A DNA stretch of 37,693 bases from Syntrophobacterales bacterium (GCA_023229795.1 JALNYP010000036.1:1-37693), one strand, 5' to 3'; numbered from the stretch's first letter, positions 22,318 through 32,014 are shown. Notes: generated by a model from the sequence alone, not told the origin. A program made the numbers and translations.

Positions 22318-23930
22318 TACTGGCCGAGTTTACCCTCTTTAGACTGGGGCAGGTCTGCCTGGCCGTCGCCCTGCTGGCCGGCCTGGCGAGCGGTTGCGCC
22401 ATGGTGGGACCGGATTATTCCCGGCCGCCGGTCAAGTTTGAGCAGGCCTGGCTGGAAACCGCCGACAAACGGGTGAAAACCCCCTATGAGGACCAGCGAA
22501 ACTGGTGGAAGGTCTTCAAAGACCCGGCTCTCGACCGGCTCATCGACACCGCCTACCGGGAAAACTTGACCCTCCGGATTGCCGGGGTGCGCGTCCTCGC
22601 CGCCCGGGCCCAACTGGGCATCGCCACCGGCCAACTCTATCCGCAAACCCAGCAAGTCACCGGCCAGGTGCAAAAGCAACGCATCAGCCCCGGCGAATTC
22701 ATTACCACTACTGGGCCAAGTTCAGCGTCTTTCGGCGGCCTCAGTCTGTTTCAAGCCCAGGTCGGCCTGACGGCCAGTTGGGAACTCGACTTTTGGGGCA
22801 AGTTTAGGCGGGCCATCCAGTCCGCCGACGCCAGTTTGCTGGCCAGCGTGGCCAATTATGACAGCACCCTGGTCAGCCTCACCGGCGACGTGGCGAGCTT
22901 TTACATCGCGATCCGGACCTTGGAAAAGCGCCTGATTATCGCCCAGGAAAACGTCGAAACTCAGAGGGAAAGCCTGCAAATCGCCGAGGCCCGGTTCGCG
23001 GGCGGCACCACCTCCGAGCGCGACGTGGAGCAGGCCAGGACCGTCCTGGCCAGCACCCAGGCCACCATCCCGGTTCTCGAAACCCAGTTGCGCCAGGCGA
23101 AAGATGCGCTGTGCGTGCTGCTGGGGATGCCGCCGAAAGAGCTGACGGACCTGATGAAGGGGAATGCGGTGATCCCCAAACCGCCGGCCGAGGTGGTGGT
23201 GGGCATCCCCATCGACCTGCTGCGCCGCCGGCCGGATATCCGGGCGGCCGAATACAATGCCGCGGCCCAATGCGCCCAGATCGGCGTCTCCAAGGCCCAA
23301 CTTTTCCCGGCTCTGTCCTTGACCGGGAACTTCGGGATGCTCTCGACCGATGTGGGCAAAGCTACCCTGGCTGACATGTTCAACTGGCGCAACCGGGCCG
23401 GCGCCGTCGGGCCGACTTTACAGTGGAATATCTTTAACTACGGTCAGATCACCAATGATGTCCGGTTCCAGGACGCCAAGTTCCAGGAGCTGCTCATCAC
23501 TTATCAAAATCTGGTGCTCACGGCCCAGAAAGAGGTTGAAGACAATCTCATCGCCTTTTTGAAAACCCAGGAACAGGCCAAATTTCTGGGAGAAAGCGCC
23601 GATGCCGCCTTGAGATCTGTGAACCTGGCGGTTCTGCAGTATCGGGAAGGGATCACGGATTTTACCACGGTGCTGACCGCGCAGCAGTCTCTCCTGAGCG
23701 CCCAGGATACTCTGGCCAGCGCCCAAGGCAGCATCTCCAGCAACCTGGTAGGGGTCTTTCGGTCCCTGGGCGGCGGCTGGCAAATCCGGGAAGGCCAGGA
23801 TTTTGTGCCCGCCTCGACCCGTGAGGACATGGAGAAACGCACTAATTGGGGGAAATTGTTGACCCCGGCAGGTCAGGCGGCGCCATCGCCGGAGCAGCCT
23901 AAGAGCCTCATCCGGCCTCCTGATTGGTAA
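22314..23930 (+). CDS. RND efflux outer-membrane channel lipoprotein, OprM/NodT family
   Basis: 538 residues. The signal peptide ends in the lipobox LASGC (Cys28), followed by the family opening AMVGPDYSRPP. Two outer-membrane efflux repeats follow: WWKVFKDPALDRLIDTAYREN and IAEARFAGGTTSERDVEQA in the first, SKAQLFPALSLTGNFG and LAVLQYREGITDFTTVLTAQ in the second. The protein should form the trimeric outer-membrane/periplasmic exit duct. It has a ~40-residue extra C-terminal tail rich in Pro. Here the channel gene comes first, before adaptor and pump, which is less common than adaptor-pump-channel order. Confidence 0.93.
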   Translation: MILAEFTLFRLGQVCLAVALLAGLASGCAMVGPDYSRPPVKFEQAWLETADKRVKTPYEDQRNWWKVFKDPALDRLIDTAYRENLTLRIAGVRVLAARAQLGIATGQLYPQTQQVTGQVQKQRISPGEFITTTGPSSASFGGLSLFQAQVGLTASWELDFWGKFRRAIQSADASLLASVANYDSTLVSLTGDVASFYIAIRTLEKRLIIAQENVETQRESLQIAEARFAGGTTSERDVEQARTVLASTQATIPVLETQLRQAKDALCVLLGMPPKELTDLMKGNAVIPKPPAEVVVGIPIDLLRRRPDIRAAEYNAAAQCAQIGVSKAQLFPALSLTGNFGMLSTDVGKATLADMFNWRNRAGAVGPTLQWNIFNYGQITNDVRFQDAKFQELLITYQNLVLTAQKEVEDNLIAFLKTQEQAKFLGESADAALRSVNLAVLQYREGITDFTTVLTAQQSLLSAQDTLASAQGSISSNLVGVFRSLGGGWQIREGQDFVPASTREDMEKRTNWGKLLTPAGQAAPSPEQPKSLIRPPDW

Positions 23931-23984
23931 GGAAACTTAGGAATATGCGCACCGTGAAGGGAATCACCAGTGGGAGTTCGGGAA

Positions 23985-25190
23985 ATGATGTCTGAAAAGC
24001 CAAGGTCATTCATGATGGGGAAACTAACCGGCTGGCTGGCGCTCTGCGGGGTTCTGCTCCTCATGGGCTGCGGCGACCGCAGCGCCTATGCGCCGCCGCC
24101 GCCCCCCCAGGTCACCGTCAGCGAGCCCGTGACCCAGCCGGTGACCGACTACCTGGAGTTCACCGGCAACACCCAGGCCATCAACACGGTGCAATTGAAG
24201 GCCCGGGTGGAAGGCTACCTGGAACAGGTTTACTTCAAGGACGGCGACCGGGTGAAAAAAGGGCAATTGCTCTTTCTGATCCAGCAAAACACCTATGAAG
24301 CCAAGCTCAAGCAGACGGAGGCGGAGATCCTCTCCCAGAAGGCCAAACTCTTGAATGCCCAAACCGAATATGCCCGGTTTTCGAAACTGGTGACCCAAAA
24401 GGCCGCGGCCCAAACCGACGTGGACAACTGGCTCTACCAAAGGGATGCGGCCAAGGCCGCGGTCATGTCTGCCGAGGCCCAGCGTGATCTGGCCAAACTC
24501 AACCTGAGTTATACCAAAGTCACCTCGCCCTTCGACGGCCGCATCGGCCGCCGCTTGAAAGACCCCGGCAACCTCGTGGGCGCCGGCGAAGCCACCCTGT
24601 TGGCCGACGTCGATCAGATCGATCCCCTGTATGTCTATTTCACCATCAATGAGCGGGACCTCCTGGACGTCACCCAGACGACCAAGGAATCGGTGGGCGA
24701 ATCTATTCGCCGGAACATCCCCCTCTATCTCGGTCTCACCAACGAGGAGGGCTACCCCCATAAAGGCTACCTGGACTTCGCCAGCATCAGCCTCAACGCC
24801 ACCACCGGCACCTTGACGCTCCGGGGGATTTTCCCCAATCCCAAGGGCATGATGCTGCCGGGGTTGTACGCCAGGATCCAGGCGCCGGTGACCCATGAAA
24901 AGGCTGCCCTCCTGGTCCCCCAGGTGGCCGTCGGCTACGACCAGTTGGGCCCCTACGTCTTGCTGGTGGACAGTCAAAATGTGGTCCAGCGCCGAGCGGT
25001 CAAGCTCGGCACCCAGGTCAAGGACCTGGTGGTCATCACCGAAGGTCTGACCAACCAGGACTGGATCATCACCAACGGCCTCCTCCAGGCCATCCCGGGC
25101 AATAAGGTCACTCCCGTCAAGGAAGAGCTTCCGAAGGCGGAGACCCCGACGCCGCCGCCGGGCGGACAGTTGAAGAAAGCGGCCCCATGA
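23985..25190 (+). CDS. RND efflux periplasmic adaptor (membrane fusion protein)
   Basis: 401 residues from ATG 23985, selected because GGGAG lies about eight bases upstream; a GTG at 23970 would add five residues. The lipobox LLMGC (Cys29) anchors it in the inner membrane. The order is a short proline-rich linker (YAPPPPPQ), a barrel strand (VTQPVTDYLEFTGNTQAINTV), a lipoyl domain (LKARVEGYLEQVYFKDGDRVKKGQLLF), an alpha-hairpin rich in Ala/Lys (LKQTEAEILSQKAKLL), then the beta-barrel and membrane-proximal domains. Its stop overlaps the pump ATG by four bases. It bridges pump and outer-membrane channel. Confidence 0.93.
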   Translation: MMSEKPRSFMMGKLTGWLALCGVLLLMGCGDRSAYAPPPPPQVTVSEPVTQPVTDYLEFTGNTQAINTVQLKARVEGYLEQVYFKDGDRVKKGQLLFLIQQNTYEAKLKQTEAEILSQKAKLLNAQTEYARFSKLVTQKAAAQTDVDNWLYQRDAAKAAVMSAEAQRDLAKLNLSYTKVTSPFDGRIGRRLKDPGNLVGAGEATLLADVDQIDPLYVYFTINERDLLDVTQTTKESVGESIRRNIPLYLGLTNEEGYPHKGYLDFASISLNATTGTLTLRGIFPNPKGMMLPGLYARIQAPVTHEKAALLVPQVAVGYDQLGPYVLLVDSQNVVQRRAVKLGTQVKDLVVITEGLTNQDWIITNGLLQAIPGNKVTPVKEELPKAETPTPPPGGQLKKAAP

Positions 25191-28100
25191 TCTCCGAGTT
25201 TTTCATCGATCGGCCGATTTTCGCCAACGTCATCGCCATCATCACCATTATTCTGGGACTGGTGTGCCTGTTCGTGCTGCCGGTGGCGCAATATCCCGAA
25301 ATCGTGCCCCCCACCATTCAGGTGACCACCAGATATCCCGGGGCCAGCGCCGAAATCATCGCCAATACCATCGGGATCCCCATCGAGCAGGCGGTGAACG
25401 GCGTGGAAGGCTCCATTTACATGTCGTCCACCAGTTCCAGCTCCGGCAATTACACCCTGACCGTGACCTTCAATGTCGGCACCGACCTCAACGCCGGCTT
25501 GACCCTGGTGCAGAACATGGTGAACGGCGCCATCTCCCAGCTTCCCGAGGAGGTGCAGTCCCAGGGCGTCACCGTCCGCAAGGTCTCCACCAACATCCTG
25601 CAGGTGGTCAGCCTCTACTCCGACAACGACCGCTATGACGCCACCTATCTTTCCAACTATGCCATCATCAACCTGCAATACCCGCTGGGGCGGCTGCCGG
25701 GCATGGGCCAGGTCCAGGTGTTCGGGGCCGGGCCTTATAGCATGCGGGTCTGGCTCAACCCCGACAAGCTCAAGTATTACAATCTCACCACCCTGGACGT
25801 GGTCAGTGCCATCCGGCGGCAAAACCTCCAGGTGGTGGCGGGGCAATTGGGGGCTCCGCCGGTGCCGCCGGATCAGGTCTACCAGCTCACCGTCAATGCC
25901 TTGGGCCGGCTGGCCGACGTCAAGCAGTTCGAAGATATCATCGTTAAGAGCGTCCGCGATGAAACCGCGCAGTTGGTGCGGGTCAAAGATATTGCCCGGG
26001 TCGATCTGGACCAGCAGTTTTACAGCAATTTCGGCGGCTTGAGCGGCAAGCAATCCTCCCAGATCCTGGTCTATTCCCTGCCCGGGGCCAACGCTATCGA
26101 CGTCGGCAACGAAGTCAAAGCGGCCATGGCCGAAATGAGCCAGACCTTCCCCGAAGGTTTGAAGTACGCCATTCATTACGACACCACCAAGTTCATCGGC
26201 CAGGCTATTCACGCGGTTTATGAAACCTTGTTCGAGGCCGGCATCCTGGTGCTCATCGTCATCATGGTCTTCCTGCAAAATTGGCGGGCCATGCTGGTCC
26301 CGGCCACCACCGTGCCCGTCACCATCATCGGCGCGTTTGCGGCCATGGCCTTGCTGGGCTTCACCGTCAACCTGATGACCCTGTTTGCCCTCATCCTGGC
26401 CATCGGCATCGTGGTGGACGACGCCATCGTCATTGTGGAGAACTCCGCATTTTATGTAGATAAGGGCCTCTCCCCCCGGGATGCCGCCATCAAAGCCATG
26501 CAGGAGTTGACCGGGCCGGTCATCGGAATCACCCTGGTGCTCACCGCGGTCTTTCTGCCCGCGGCGTTCATGCCGGGCATCACCGGGCAGCTCTTCCGGC
26601 AATTCGCCCTGGTCATCGCTTCCACCGCCATCATTAGCGCCCTCAACGCCCTGACTTTGAAGCCTGCCCAGTGCGCCCTCTGGCTGCGCCCCCGGGTCGA
26701 AAAGACCCCCAACTGGTTTTACCGGGGGTTTAACCGGGCCTACGGCGTCGTGGAGAACGCCTATGTCTTCCTCATCCGCTGGATGGTGGAACGCCCCGGC
26801 GCCATGGTCCTGGTGTTCGTGGTCCTCATCGCCCTGGCCGGCTGGCGCTTTACTCAGCAGCCTACCGGTTTTCTGCCCACCGAGGACCAGGGCTACTGCA
26901 TGGTGTTGGCCCGGCTGCCTGAAGGCGCGTCCCAGCCCCGGGTCAAACGGACCGCGGACCAGATCGATGCCATCCTCAAGCGCTCCCACGGCATCGATGC
27001 CTGGGTCACCGTCGGCGGCTTTTCCATCCTGGACGGCACCAATGTCTCCAACATCATGACTACCTTTGTGATCTATCAAGATTATAGCAAACGCGGCGCC
27101 GAGCTAAGCCAGGAGCATATTGTCGGCGGCTTGCAACAGCAATTCTTCGGCATCCAGGACGCCCAGGTCGTGGTGCTGGTGCCGCCGCCCATCTCCGGCC
27201 TGGGCGCGTCCGGCGGCTTCCAGATGATGGTGGAGGACCGCAGTAGTCTGGGGCTAGCCGAACTCCAAAAGGCGGCCATGGGCATCATTCGGTCTGCGGA
27301 AGGCCAGGAGGGCCTGTATGGCCTGGCCACTACCTTCAGCGCCCGCAGCCCCCAGCTCTATCTGGACATTGACCGTACCAAGGCCGAATCCCTCAATATT
27401 CCTTTGAACAACGTCTTCGCCACCCTCCAGGCCTACCTGGGGTCCACTTACGTCAATCTGTTCAACAAGTATAACCAGGTATTCCAGGTTTACGTCCAGG
27501 CGGATGCCGCCTACCGCCTGCAACCCGAAGACATCAACAGCCTCTACGTCCGCAACCTCAAAGATGAAATGGTGCCCCTGGGTAGCCTCCTCAAAGTCAA
27601 CCGCACCCTGGGCTCCGAGCTGGTCACCCGTTATAATCTCTATCCCGCCGCGTCCATCTTCGGGGCCGCGGCCCCGGGGTTCAGCTCGGGCCAGGCCTTG
27701 AACCTCATGGGACAGGTGGCCAAGAATACCCTGCCCCGGGGCATGTCCTACGACTGGACCGCCACCTCCTTCCAGGAAAAGCAGGTGGGCAACCAGGCCT
27801 ATTTCATCTATGCCCTCTCCATCACCCTGGTCTTCCTGGTCCTGGCGGCCCAATACGAAAACTGGCTTAACCCCGCCGCGGTCATTCTCGTGGTGCCTAT
27901 CGCTATGGTGGGCGTTCTCCTGGGCCTCATGGTCCGGAACTTCGACAACAACATCTATACCCAGGTGGGCCTGGTGCTGATGATCGCCCTGGCCAGCAAA
28001 AACGCCATCCTGGTGGTGGAGTTCGCCCGGGAACTGCGGGAAGGGGGCATGTCCGTCACCGACGCCGCTGTGGAGGCCACCCGCCGCCGTTTCCGCCCCA

Positions 28101-28336
28101 TCGTTATGACCTCCTTCGCCTTCATCCTGGGGGTGGTGCCCCTGATGGTGGCCGGGGGGGCCGGCGCCGCCAGCCAGCAGGCCATCGGCACCGTGGTCTT
28201 CGGCGGCATGCTGGCCTCGACCCTCTTGGCCATTCCCTTTGTGCCGGTCTTCTACGTCGTTACCCAACGGGTGAACGAACGCCGGGGTAAGAAGGCCGCC
28301 GTCACCGCGCCTCCCCCCGAGGAAAAGGCTCCATAA
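25187..28336 (+). CDS. RND multidrug efflux permease, HAE1/AcrB family
   Basis: 1049 residues, full family length. It starts FFIDRPIFANVIAIITIILG (first membrane helix), has the porter-domain opening YPEIVPPTIQVTTRYPGAS, and carries the proton-relay pair Asp411-Asp412 in GIVVDDAIVIVEN of helix 4. The C-terminal half repeats the topology and ends in LASKNAILVVEFARELREGG and RRRFRPIVMTSFAFILGVVPL. These are the signatures of hydrophobe/amphiphile efflux pumps (AcrB, MexB) rather than heavy-metal pumps. Substrates cannot be read from sequence, though the phenylalanine-rich binding pocket is worth comparing. It ends the operon; no clear terminator follows. Confidence 0.95.
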   Translation: MISEFFIDRPIFANVIAIITIILGLVCLFVLPVAQYPEIVPPTIQVTTRYPGASAEIIANTIGIPIEQAVNGVEGSIYMSSTSSSSGNYTLTVTFNVGTDLNAGLTLVQNMVNGAISQLPEEVQSQGVTVRKVSTNILQVVSLYSDNDRYDATYLSNYAIINLQYPLGRLPGMGQVQVFGAGPYSMRVWLNPDKLKYYNLTTLDVVSAIRRQNLQVVAGQLGAPPVPPDQVYQLTVNALGRLADVKQFEDIIVKSVRDETAQLVRVKDIARVDLDQQFYSNFGGLSGKQSSQILVYSLPGANAIDVGNEVKAAMAEMSQTFPEGLKYAIHYDTTKFIGQAIHAVYETLFEAGILVLIVIMVFLQNWRAMLVPATTVPVTIIGAFAAMALLGFTVNLMTLFALILAIGIVVDDAIVIVENSAFYVDKGLSPRDAAIKAMQELTGPVIGITLVLTAVFLPAAFMPGITGQLFRQFALVIASTAIISALNALTLKPAQCALWLRPRVEKTPNWFYRGFNRAYGVVENAYVFLIRWMVERPGAMVLVFVVLIALAGWRFTQQPTGFLPTEDQGYCMVLARLPEGASQPRVKRTADQIDAILKRSHGIDAWVTVGGFSILDGTNVSNIMTTFVIYQDYSKRGAELSQEHIVGGLQQQFFGIQDAQVVVLVPPPISGLGASGGFQMMVEDRSSLGLAELQKAAMGIIRSAEGQEGLYGLATTFSARSPQLYLDIDRTKAESLNIPLNNVFATLQAYLGSTYVNLFNKYNQVFQVYVQADAAYRLQPEDINSLYVRNLKDEMVPLGSLLKVNRTLGSELVTRYNLYPAASIFGAAAPGFSSGQALNLMGQVAKNTLPRGMSYDWTATSFQEKQVGNQAYFIYALSITLVFLVLAAQYENWLNPAAVILVVPIAMVGVLLGLMVRNFDNNIYTQVGLVLMIALASKNAILVVEFARELREGGMSVTDAAVEATRRRFRPIVMTSFAFILGVVPLMVAGGAGAASQQAIGTVVFGGMLASTLLAIPFVPVFYVVTQRVNERRGKKAAVTAPPPEEKAP

Positions 28337-28402
28337 ACCGGTGCCGGGCGGACGGGGCCTGGCCTGCGCACCAGTTGTAACCGACGCCGGCCTCAATCCA
28401 GT

Positions 28403-29353
28403 ATGAAGACCAAATCGCCAGCAACTATACTCAAACCCCCTTCCCAGCCCGCGCCGGCCGGCCCCGTGAAGTTCGGTCCCATCACCTTCGTCCCGGGGCG
28501 CAAGGGCGGCCGTTATCCCTACTGCCATTCCCTGGTGGTGGAGCAGGGCCAGGTTGCCTGGGTGGTGGACCCCGCCGCGGACAAAGACTATTTCGCCGAA
28601 CTGGCCCGGACCCGGCGAGTGACCGGAGTCTTCCTCAGCCACTTCCACGAAGACCATCAGAAGTACAATCACTTCTTCCCCGAGGCCTGCTTCTACGGGC
28701 CGCTCCTGGAGGCCGAGGCCTTCACCTCCATGGCCGCGATCTTTCGGCTCATGGGGATCACCGACCCCCAGTTCCGGGATTACTGGCGGGACACGCTGCT
28801 CAAGGATTTCCACTTCCGGCCCCCGGCCCGGTTTGCCCCGTACCTTCCCGGCCAACTGTTCCAACTGGGGGAGGTCATCCTGGAGATTTTGCCGGCCCCG
28901 GGACATACCCCGGGTCACAGTTGTTTCCACTTTCCCCGCCAGCAACTTTTGTTTCTGGCGGACGTGGACCTGACGCCCTTCGGGCCGTGGTATGGCGACG
29001 CCGCCTCGGACCTGGAGGCGTTTGCGGCGACCTTGAACGACCTGCAACCGTTTAAAGCGCGGACCTATGTTACCGCGCATGAGCAGGGGATTTTTTCGGA
29101 GGAGGAGTTTCAGGCGGGGCTGGCTTATTTCCGGCAGGTGATAGTTCGGAGGGATGAACAGATTTTAGCCGCCCTGACGGCGCCCCAGTCTCTGGCCCAA
29201 CTGGTGGAGCGCCGCCTGATCTACGGCAAGGTGAAGGAACCCCGGTTCGTCTACGACCACATCGAGGGCCAGATGCTCAGCAAACATCTGGAGCGCTTAC
29301 TGAGGCAGGCCCTAATCAGCCGTACCCCGGCCGGGTTCCGGCGACGCAGTTAA
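28403..29353 (+). CDS. Metallo-beta-lactamase-fold hydrolase
   Basis: 316 residues. The metal-binding motif SHFHEDHQ (His80, His82, Asp84, His85) is followed by a third-site histidine in PAPGHTPGHS, an aspartate in FLADVDLTPFG and a histidine in YVTAHEQG, so a dinuclear metal site is complete. The first 25 residues are a Pro/Ala-rich extension without signal character. The C-terminal part (LAALTAPQSLAQLVERRLIYG, HLERLLRQALISR) resembles the winged-helix-like tail of glyoxalase II/RNase-Z-like hydrolases of the 'MBL fold' superfamily. The substrate is unknown. It is 66 bases downstream of the RND operon, with only a weak ribosome-binding site. Confidence 0.85.
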   Translation: MKTKSPATILKPPSQPAPAGPVKFGPITFVPGRKGGRYPYCHSLVVEQGQVAWVVDPAADKDYFAELARTRRVTGVFLSHFHEDHQKYNHFFPEACFYGPLLEAEAFTSMAAIFRLMGITDPQFRDYWRDTLLKDFHFRPPARFAPYLPGQLFQLGEVILEILPAPGHTPGHSCFHFPRQQLLFLADVDLTPFGPWYGDAASDLEAFAATLNDLQPFKARTYVTAHEQGIFSEEEFQAGLAYFRQVIVRRDEQILAALTAPQSLAQLVERRLIYGKVKEPRFVYDHIEGQMLSKHLERLLRQALISRTPAGFRRRS

Positions 29354-29358
29354 GGTCG

Positions 29359-29386
29359 CGTCGGGGCGGGGTGCCCCACCCCGACG
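29359..29386. terminator. GC-rich hairpin between the hydrolase and icd genes
   Basis: CGTCGGGG (29359-29366) pairs with CCCCGACG (29379-29386), with a nested GGGG-TG-CCCC stem. It sits right after the hydrolase stop and between two convergent genes, fitting a bidirectional termination or stability element, but no T-run follows on either strand. Confidence 0.45.
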
Positions 29387-29433
29387 GGCACAATTGATGA
29401 TATCGCTTCTTTTGTAGAAAACAGAAAACCGTA

Positions 29434-30666
29434 TTACATATGGTCGATGAGCGCCTGACCGAACTCGGAGCAGGAGACTTCCTTCGCCCCCGGCAGGAGC
29501 CGGGCCAAATCGTAGGTGGCGATGCGGTCCTTTAGGGTGCGGGGCAGGCTCTGGTGGATATGCTGGGCCGCGTCATCCCAGCCGAGATATTCCAGCAGCA
29601 TGGCGCCGGAGAGAATGAGAGAGCTGGGGTTGACCTTATCCAGGCCGGCGTACTTGGGGGCGCTGCCGTGGGTGGCTTCGAAGATGGCGCAATTATCGCC
29701 GATATTGGCCCCCGGGGCCATGCCCAGCCCGCCGACCTGGGCCGCCAGGGCGTCCGAGATATAGTCCCCGTTCAAATTGGGGGTGGCGATGACGTGGTAT
29801 TCGGATGGCCGCAGCAAGACCTGCTGAAACAGGTTATCCGCCAGCCGGTCGTTCAAGACCACCTTGCCGGCGGGACGTTTCCCGTGGTAGGCGGTCATCA
29901 GTTCGGCTTCCGAAATCACCCCATCCGACAACTCCGCGGCCACTTCATAACCCCAGGTCTGGAAGGCGCCTTCGGTGTATTTCATGATGTTGCCTTTGTG
30001 CATCAGGGTGACCGCCGGCCGCTGCTGCTTGATGGCGTACTTCAGAGCCATGCGGATCAGGCGTTTGCTGCAGCGCTCGGTCATGGGCTTGATGCCGATG
30101 GCCGCGGACATCTCTATGGTGCAACCCATTTCGTGATTGAGAAAATTGATCAGGCGCTGGGACTCGGGGCTGTTGGCGGACCACTCGATACCGGCATAGA
30201 GGTCTTCGGTGTTCTCCCGGAAGATCACCATGTCGATCTTTTCCGGCTCCTTCATGGGGCTGGGGACCCCGGCATAGTAGCGCACCGGGCGGATGCAGGC
30301 ATAGAGGTCCAGGACCTGGCGCAGGGTGACGTTCAGCGACCGGAAACCCCCGCCGATGGGGGTGGTGAGCGGCCCCTTGAGCGCTACCCGGTACTCCCGC
30401 AGGGCCGCCAAGGTTTCCACCGGCAAATAACTGCGGCTCGTTTTGAAGGCTTTTTCCCCGGCCAGGACTTCCTGCCAGAAGATCTGCTTGGCGCCGCCGT
30501 AAGCCTTGGCCACCGCGGCATCCAATACCGGCCGGGTGGCGCGCCAGATATCCGCGCCGGTGCCGTCACCTTCAATGAATAACACGATCGGCCGATCCGG
30601 AACCACAAGTTTGCCGGCCGGGCCCGCGGTTACAACCTCACCCTGTCCATGCTCATGATGTGTCAT
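29434..30666 (-). CDS. icd: Isocitrate dehydrogenase, NADP-dependent type
   Basis: 410 residues. Oxidatively decarboxylates isocitrate to 2-oxoglutarate (reversible in reductive TCA cycles). Conserved elements are GDGTGADIW, the substrate loop GGGFRSLNVTLRQ (Ser equivalent to E. coli Ser113), RPVRYYAG, FRENTEDLYAGIEW, LMHKGNIMKYTEGAF, NLNGDYISDA and ATHGSAPKYAG. The Lys-Tyr of APKYAG, Val of DKVNP, and Tyr/Arg of TYDLARLL match the E. coli residues that select NADP over NAD. GAGG six bases upstream supports the ATG. It stands alone; no other TCA gene is beside it. It may share 2-oxoacid/NAD(P)H balance with the por-nuo operon. Confidence 0.96.
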   Translation of the reverse strand: MTHHEHGQGEVVTAGPAGKLVVPDRPIVLFIEGDGTGADIWRATRPVLDAAVAKAYGGAKQIFWQEVLAGEKAFKTSRSYLPVETLAALREYRVALKGPLTTPIGGGFRSLNVTLRQVLDLYACIRPVRYYAGVPSPMKEPEKIDMVIFRENTEDLYAGIEWSANSPESQRLINFLNHEMGCTIEMSAAIGIKPMTERCSKRLIRMALKYAIKQQRPAVTLMHKGNIMKYTEGAFQTWGYEVAAELSDGVISEAELMTAYHGKRPAGKVVLNDRLADNLFQQVLLRPSEYHVIATPNLNGDYISDALAAQVGGLGMAPGANIGDNCAIFEATHGSAPKYAGLDKVNPSSLILSGAMLLEYLGWDDAAQHIHQSLPRTLKDRIATYDLARLLPGAKEVSCSEFGQALIDHM

Positions 30667-30936
30667 CGTCGTCCTCGTTCACCAGATTAGGTCTTATATT
30701 TCAACCTATTTTTCCCGGCCGCGCAAGTACTTCCTGGACGGGGGCGGGGCCGCGGCCGGAAAATCGGCAGAAAAGGAATATTTTATCCGGTCTGGTTTCG
30801 GTTTTCTGTTTTCGGTTAAGATAGATTAAGGTATCAATAGGTTATCAGTTTAGCCGGCTGGATTTGCAGGAGAAATGCGCACGCCCCTTCACCAACGCCA
30901 AACGCGGCCCGAGGTTGACGCCGCCCAGGAGGCACA

Positions 30937-31653
30937 ATGCAACGGATGGTGATCGCGACCTTCATGATAGCCCTGGCCATCACCGGCCTGTCCCCGGCGA
31001 TGGCTGCGGGCGCGGAGAGCGCCGCCCCGCCCAGCATCAGCGTGGACGCGGAAGGCAAAGTAACGGCCATCCCGGATATGGCCACCCTGACCCTGGAAGT
31101 GGAGACCCAGGCGGCCGCGGCCAAGGCCGCTGCCCAGGCCAACTCCCGCCAGACCGACGGTCTGCTGCAGGCCGTGAAAAAGGCCCTGGGCCCGCCGGAT
31201 AAGGTCCGCACCCTGGGCTATAGCCTGATGCCGGTATACTCGCCCAAGGACAAGTCCGCCCCGCCGGAAATCAAGGCTTACCGGGCGCTCAACCGGCTGG
31301 AAGTCAAAGTTTTGGAGGTCAGCCGGTTGGGCGAGGTGATCGACACGGCCCTGCAAAACGGCGCTACTCGCATCAACGGCCCGTTTTGGGGCCATTCCCG
31401 CCTCGAGGAGTTGCAGCGGCAGGCCGCGGTGAATGCCCTGGAAAGGGCCCGGAGCCTGGCGGAGGCCCTGGCCCAGGCCGCGGGGCTCAAGATCAAGGGG
31501 GTGGACAAGATTTCTACCGGGATCCGCTTTATCCCCTTCCGGGCGTCAAGGGAACCCTTCCTGATGGCCAAAGCCGCCGCGCCTACTCCCATCGAAGCGG
31601 GAGAAGAGGAGATCACGGCCCATCTCCAGGTGGTATTCCAGGTAGGTCCGTAA
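30937..31653 (+). CDS. Secreted SIMPL-domain (DUF541) protein
   Basis: 238 residues. A signal peptide (about 1-24, hydrophobic IATFMIALAITGLSP then AMAAGA) directs export to the periplasm. The SIMPL domain follows: ISVDAEGKVTAIPDMATLTLEVET, a helical LQAVKKALGPPDKVRTLGYSLMP, and a C-terminal helix NALERARSLAEALAQAAGLKI, as in E. coli YggE. The family has been linked to oxidative stress and envelope functions, but the biochemical activity is unknown. AGGAGG just before the ATG is a strong ribosome-binding site. Divergent from icd, it shares a 270-base region in which I can name no secure promoter. Confidence 0.88.
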   Translation: MQRMVIATFMIALAITGLSPAMAAGAESAAPPSISVDAEGKVTAIPDMATLTLEVETQAAAAKAAAQANSRQTDGLLQAVKKALGPPDKVRTLGYSLMPVYSPKDKSAPPEIKAYRALNRLEVKVLEVSRLGEVIDTALQNGATRINGPFWGHSRLEELQRQAAVNALERARSLAEALAQAAGLKIKGVDKISTGIRFIPFRASREPFLMAKAAAPTPIEAGEEEITAHLQVVFQVGP

Positions 31654-31675
31654 GGCCGGATTTCCCGGGCGTTGC

Positions 31676-31704
31676 TTTACAAGGGTGGAATTTGTGGTTA
31701 TCAT
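31676..31704 (+). promoter_or_regulatory. Sigma-70 promoter of the NifU-type gene
   Basis: TTTACA (31676-31681), a 17-base spacer and TATCAT (31699-31704) form a good promoter. Transcription would begin about 20 bases before the GTG at 31733. Its position inside a longer open frame argues against a start at 31685. Confidence 0.6.
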
Positions 31705-31732
31705 TAACTATATTAACTTTTGGAGGACAGCA

Positions 31733-31960
31733 GTGAGTGATATCAAAAAATCGGTGGAATTAGCCCTGGCCAAAATCCGGCCCATGTTGCAGCGGGACGG
31801 GGGCGATATTGAGCTGGTGGAAGTGAACGACGGCGTGGTGAAAGTCCGCCTGACCGGAGCCTGCAAGGGCTGCCCCATGTCTCAGATGACCTTGAAACAA
31901 GGGGTTGAAAAGCTGCTCATGAAAGAAGTGCCGGGCCTGAAAGAGGTCCAGGCCGTTTAA
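31733..31960 (+). CDS. NifU C-terminal-domain Fe-S scaffold protein
   Basis: 75 residues consisting only of the NifU_C (Nfu) domain: LAKIRPMLQRDGGDIELVEV, then LTGACKGCPMSQMTL with the CxxC that holds a labile [4Fe-4S] cluster in a dimer, then LKQGVEKLLMKEVPGL. It carries assembled clusters to target proteins. Start chosen at GTG 31733 because GGAGG lies six bases upstream and the conserved domain begins there; a longer frame from 31685 would overlap the promoter. A terminator follows, so the gene is monocistronic. The many Fe-S proteins of the por-nuo operon are plausible clients (inference). Confidence 0.92.
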   Translation: MSDIKKSVELALAKIRPMLQRDGGDIELVEVNDGVVKVRLTGACKGCPMSQMTLKQGVEKLLMKEVPGLKEVQAV

Positions 31961-31994
31961 GTTTTAATCGGGGCGGCAGCCGGGCGGCGACGTT

Positions 31995-32014
31995 ACCGGC
32001 CTGCGGCCGGTTTT
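31995..32014 (+). terminator. Intrinsic terminator after the NifU-type gene
   Basis: ACCGGCC (31995-32001) pairs perfectly with GGCCGGT (32005-32011) around a three-base loop and runs into TTTT. It begins 35 bases after the stop and ends shortly before the tRNA promoter. Confidence 0.65.

Noticed and set aside
24974..27079. 701-codon minus-strand frame opposite the adaptor and RND pump genes
   Set aside because: Low-complexity Gly/Asp/His composition and complete overlap with recognisable RND sequence; a high-GC shadow. The same holds for minus-strand frames at 1162-2502, 3953-5119 and 27254-29080.
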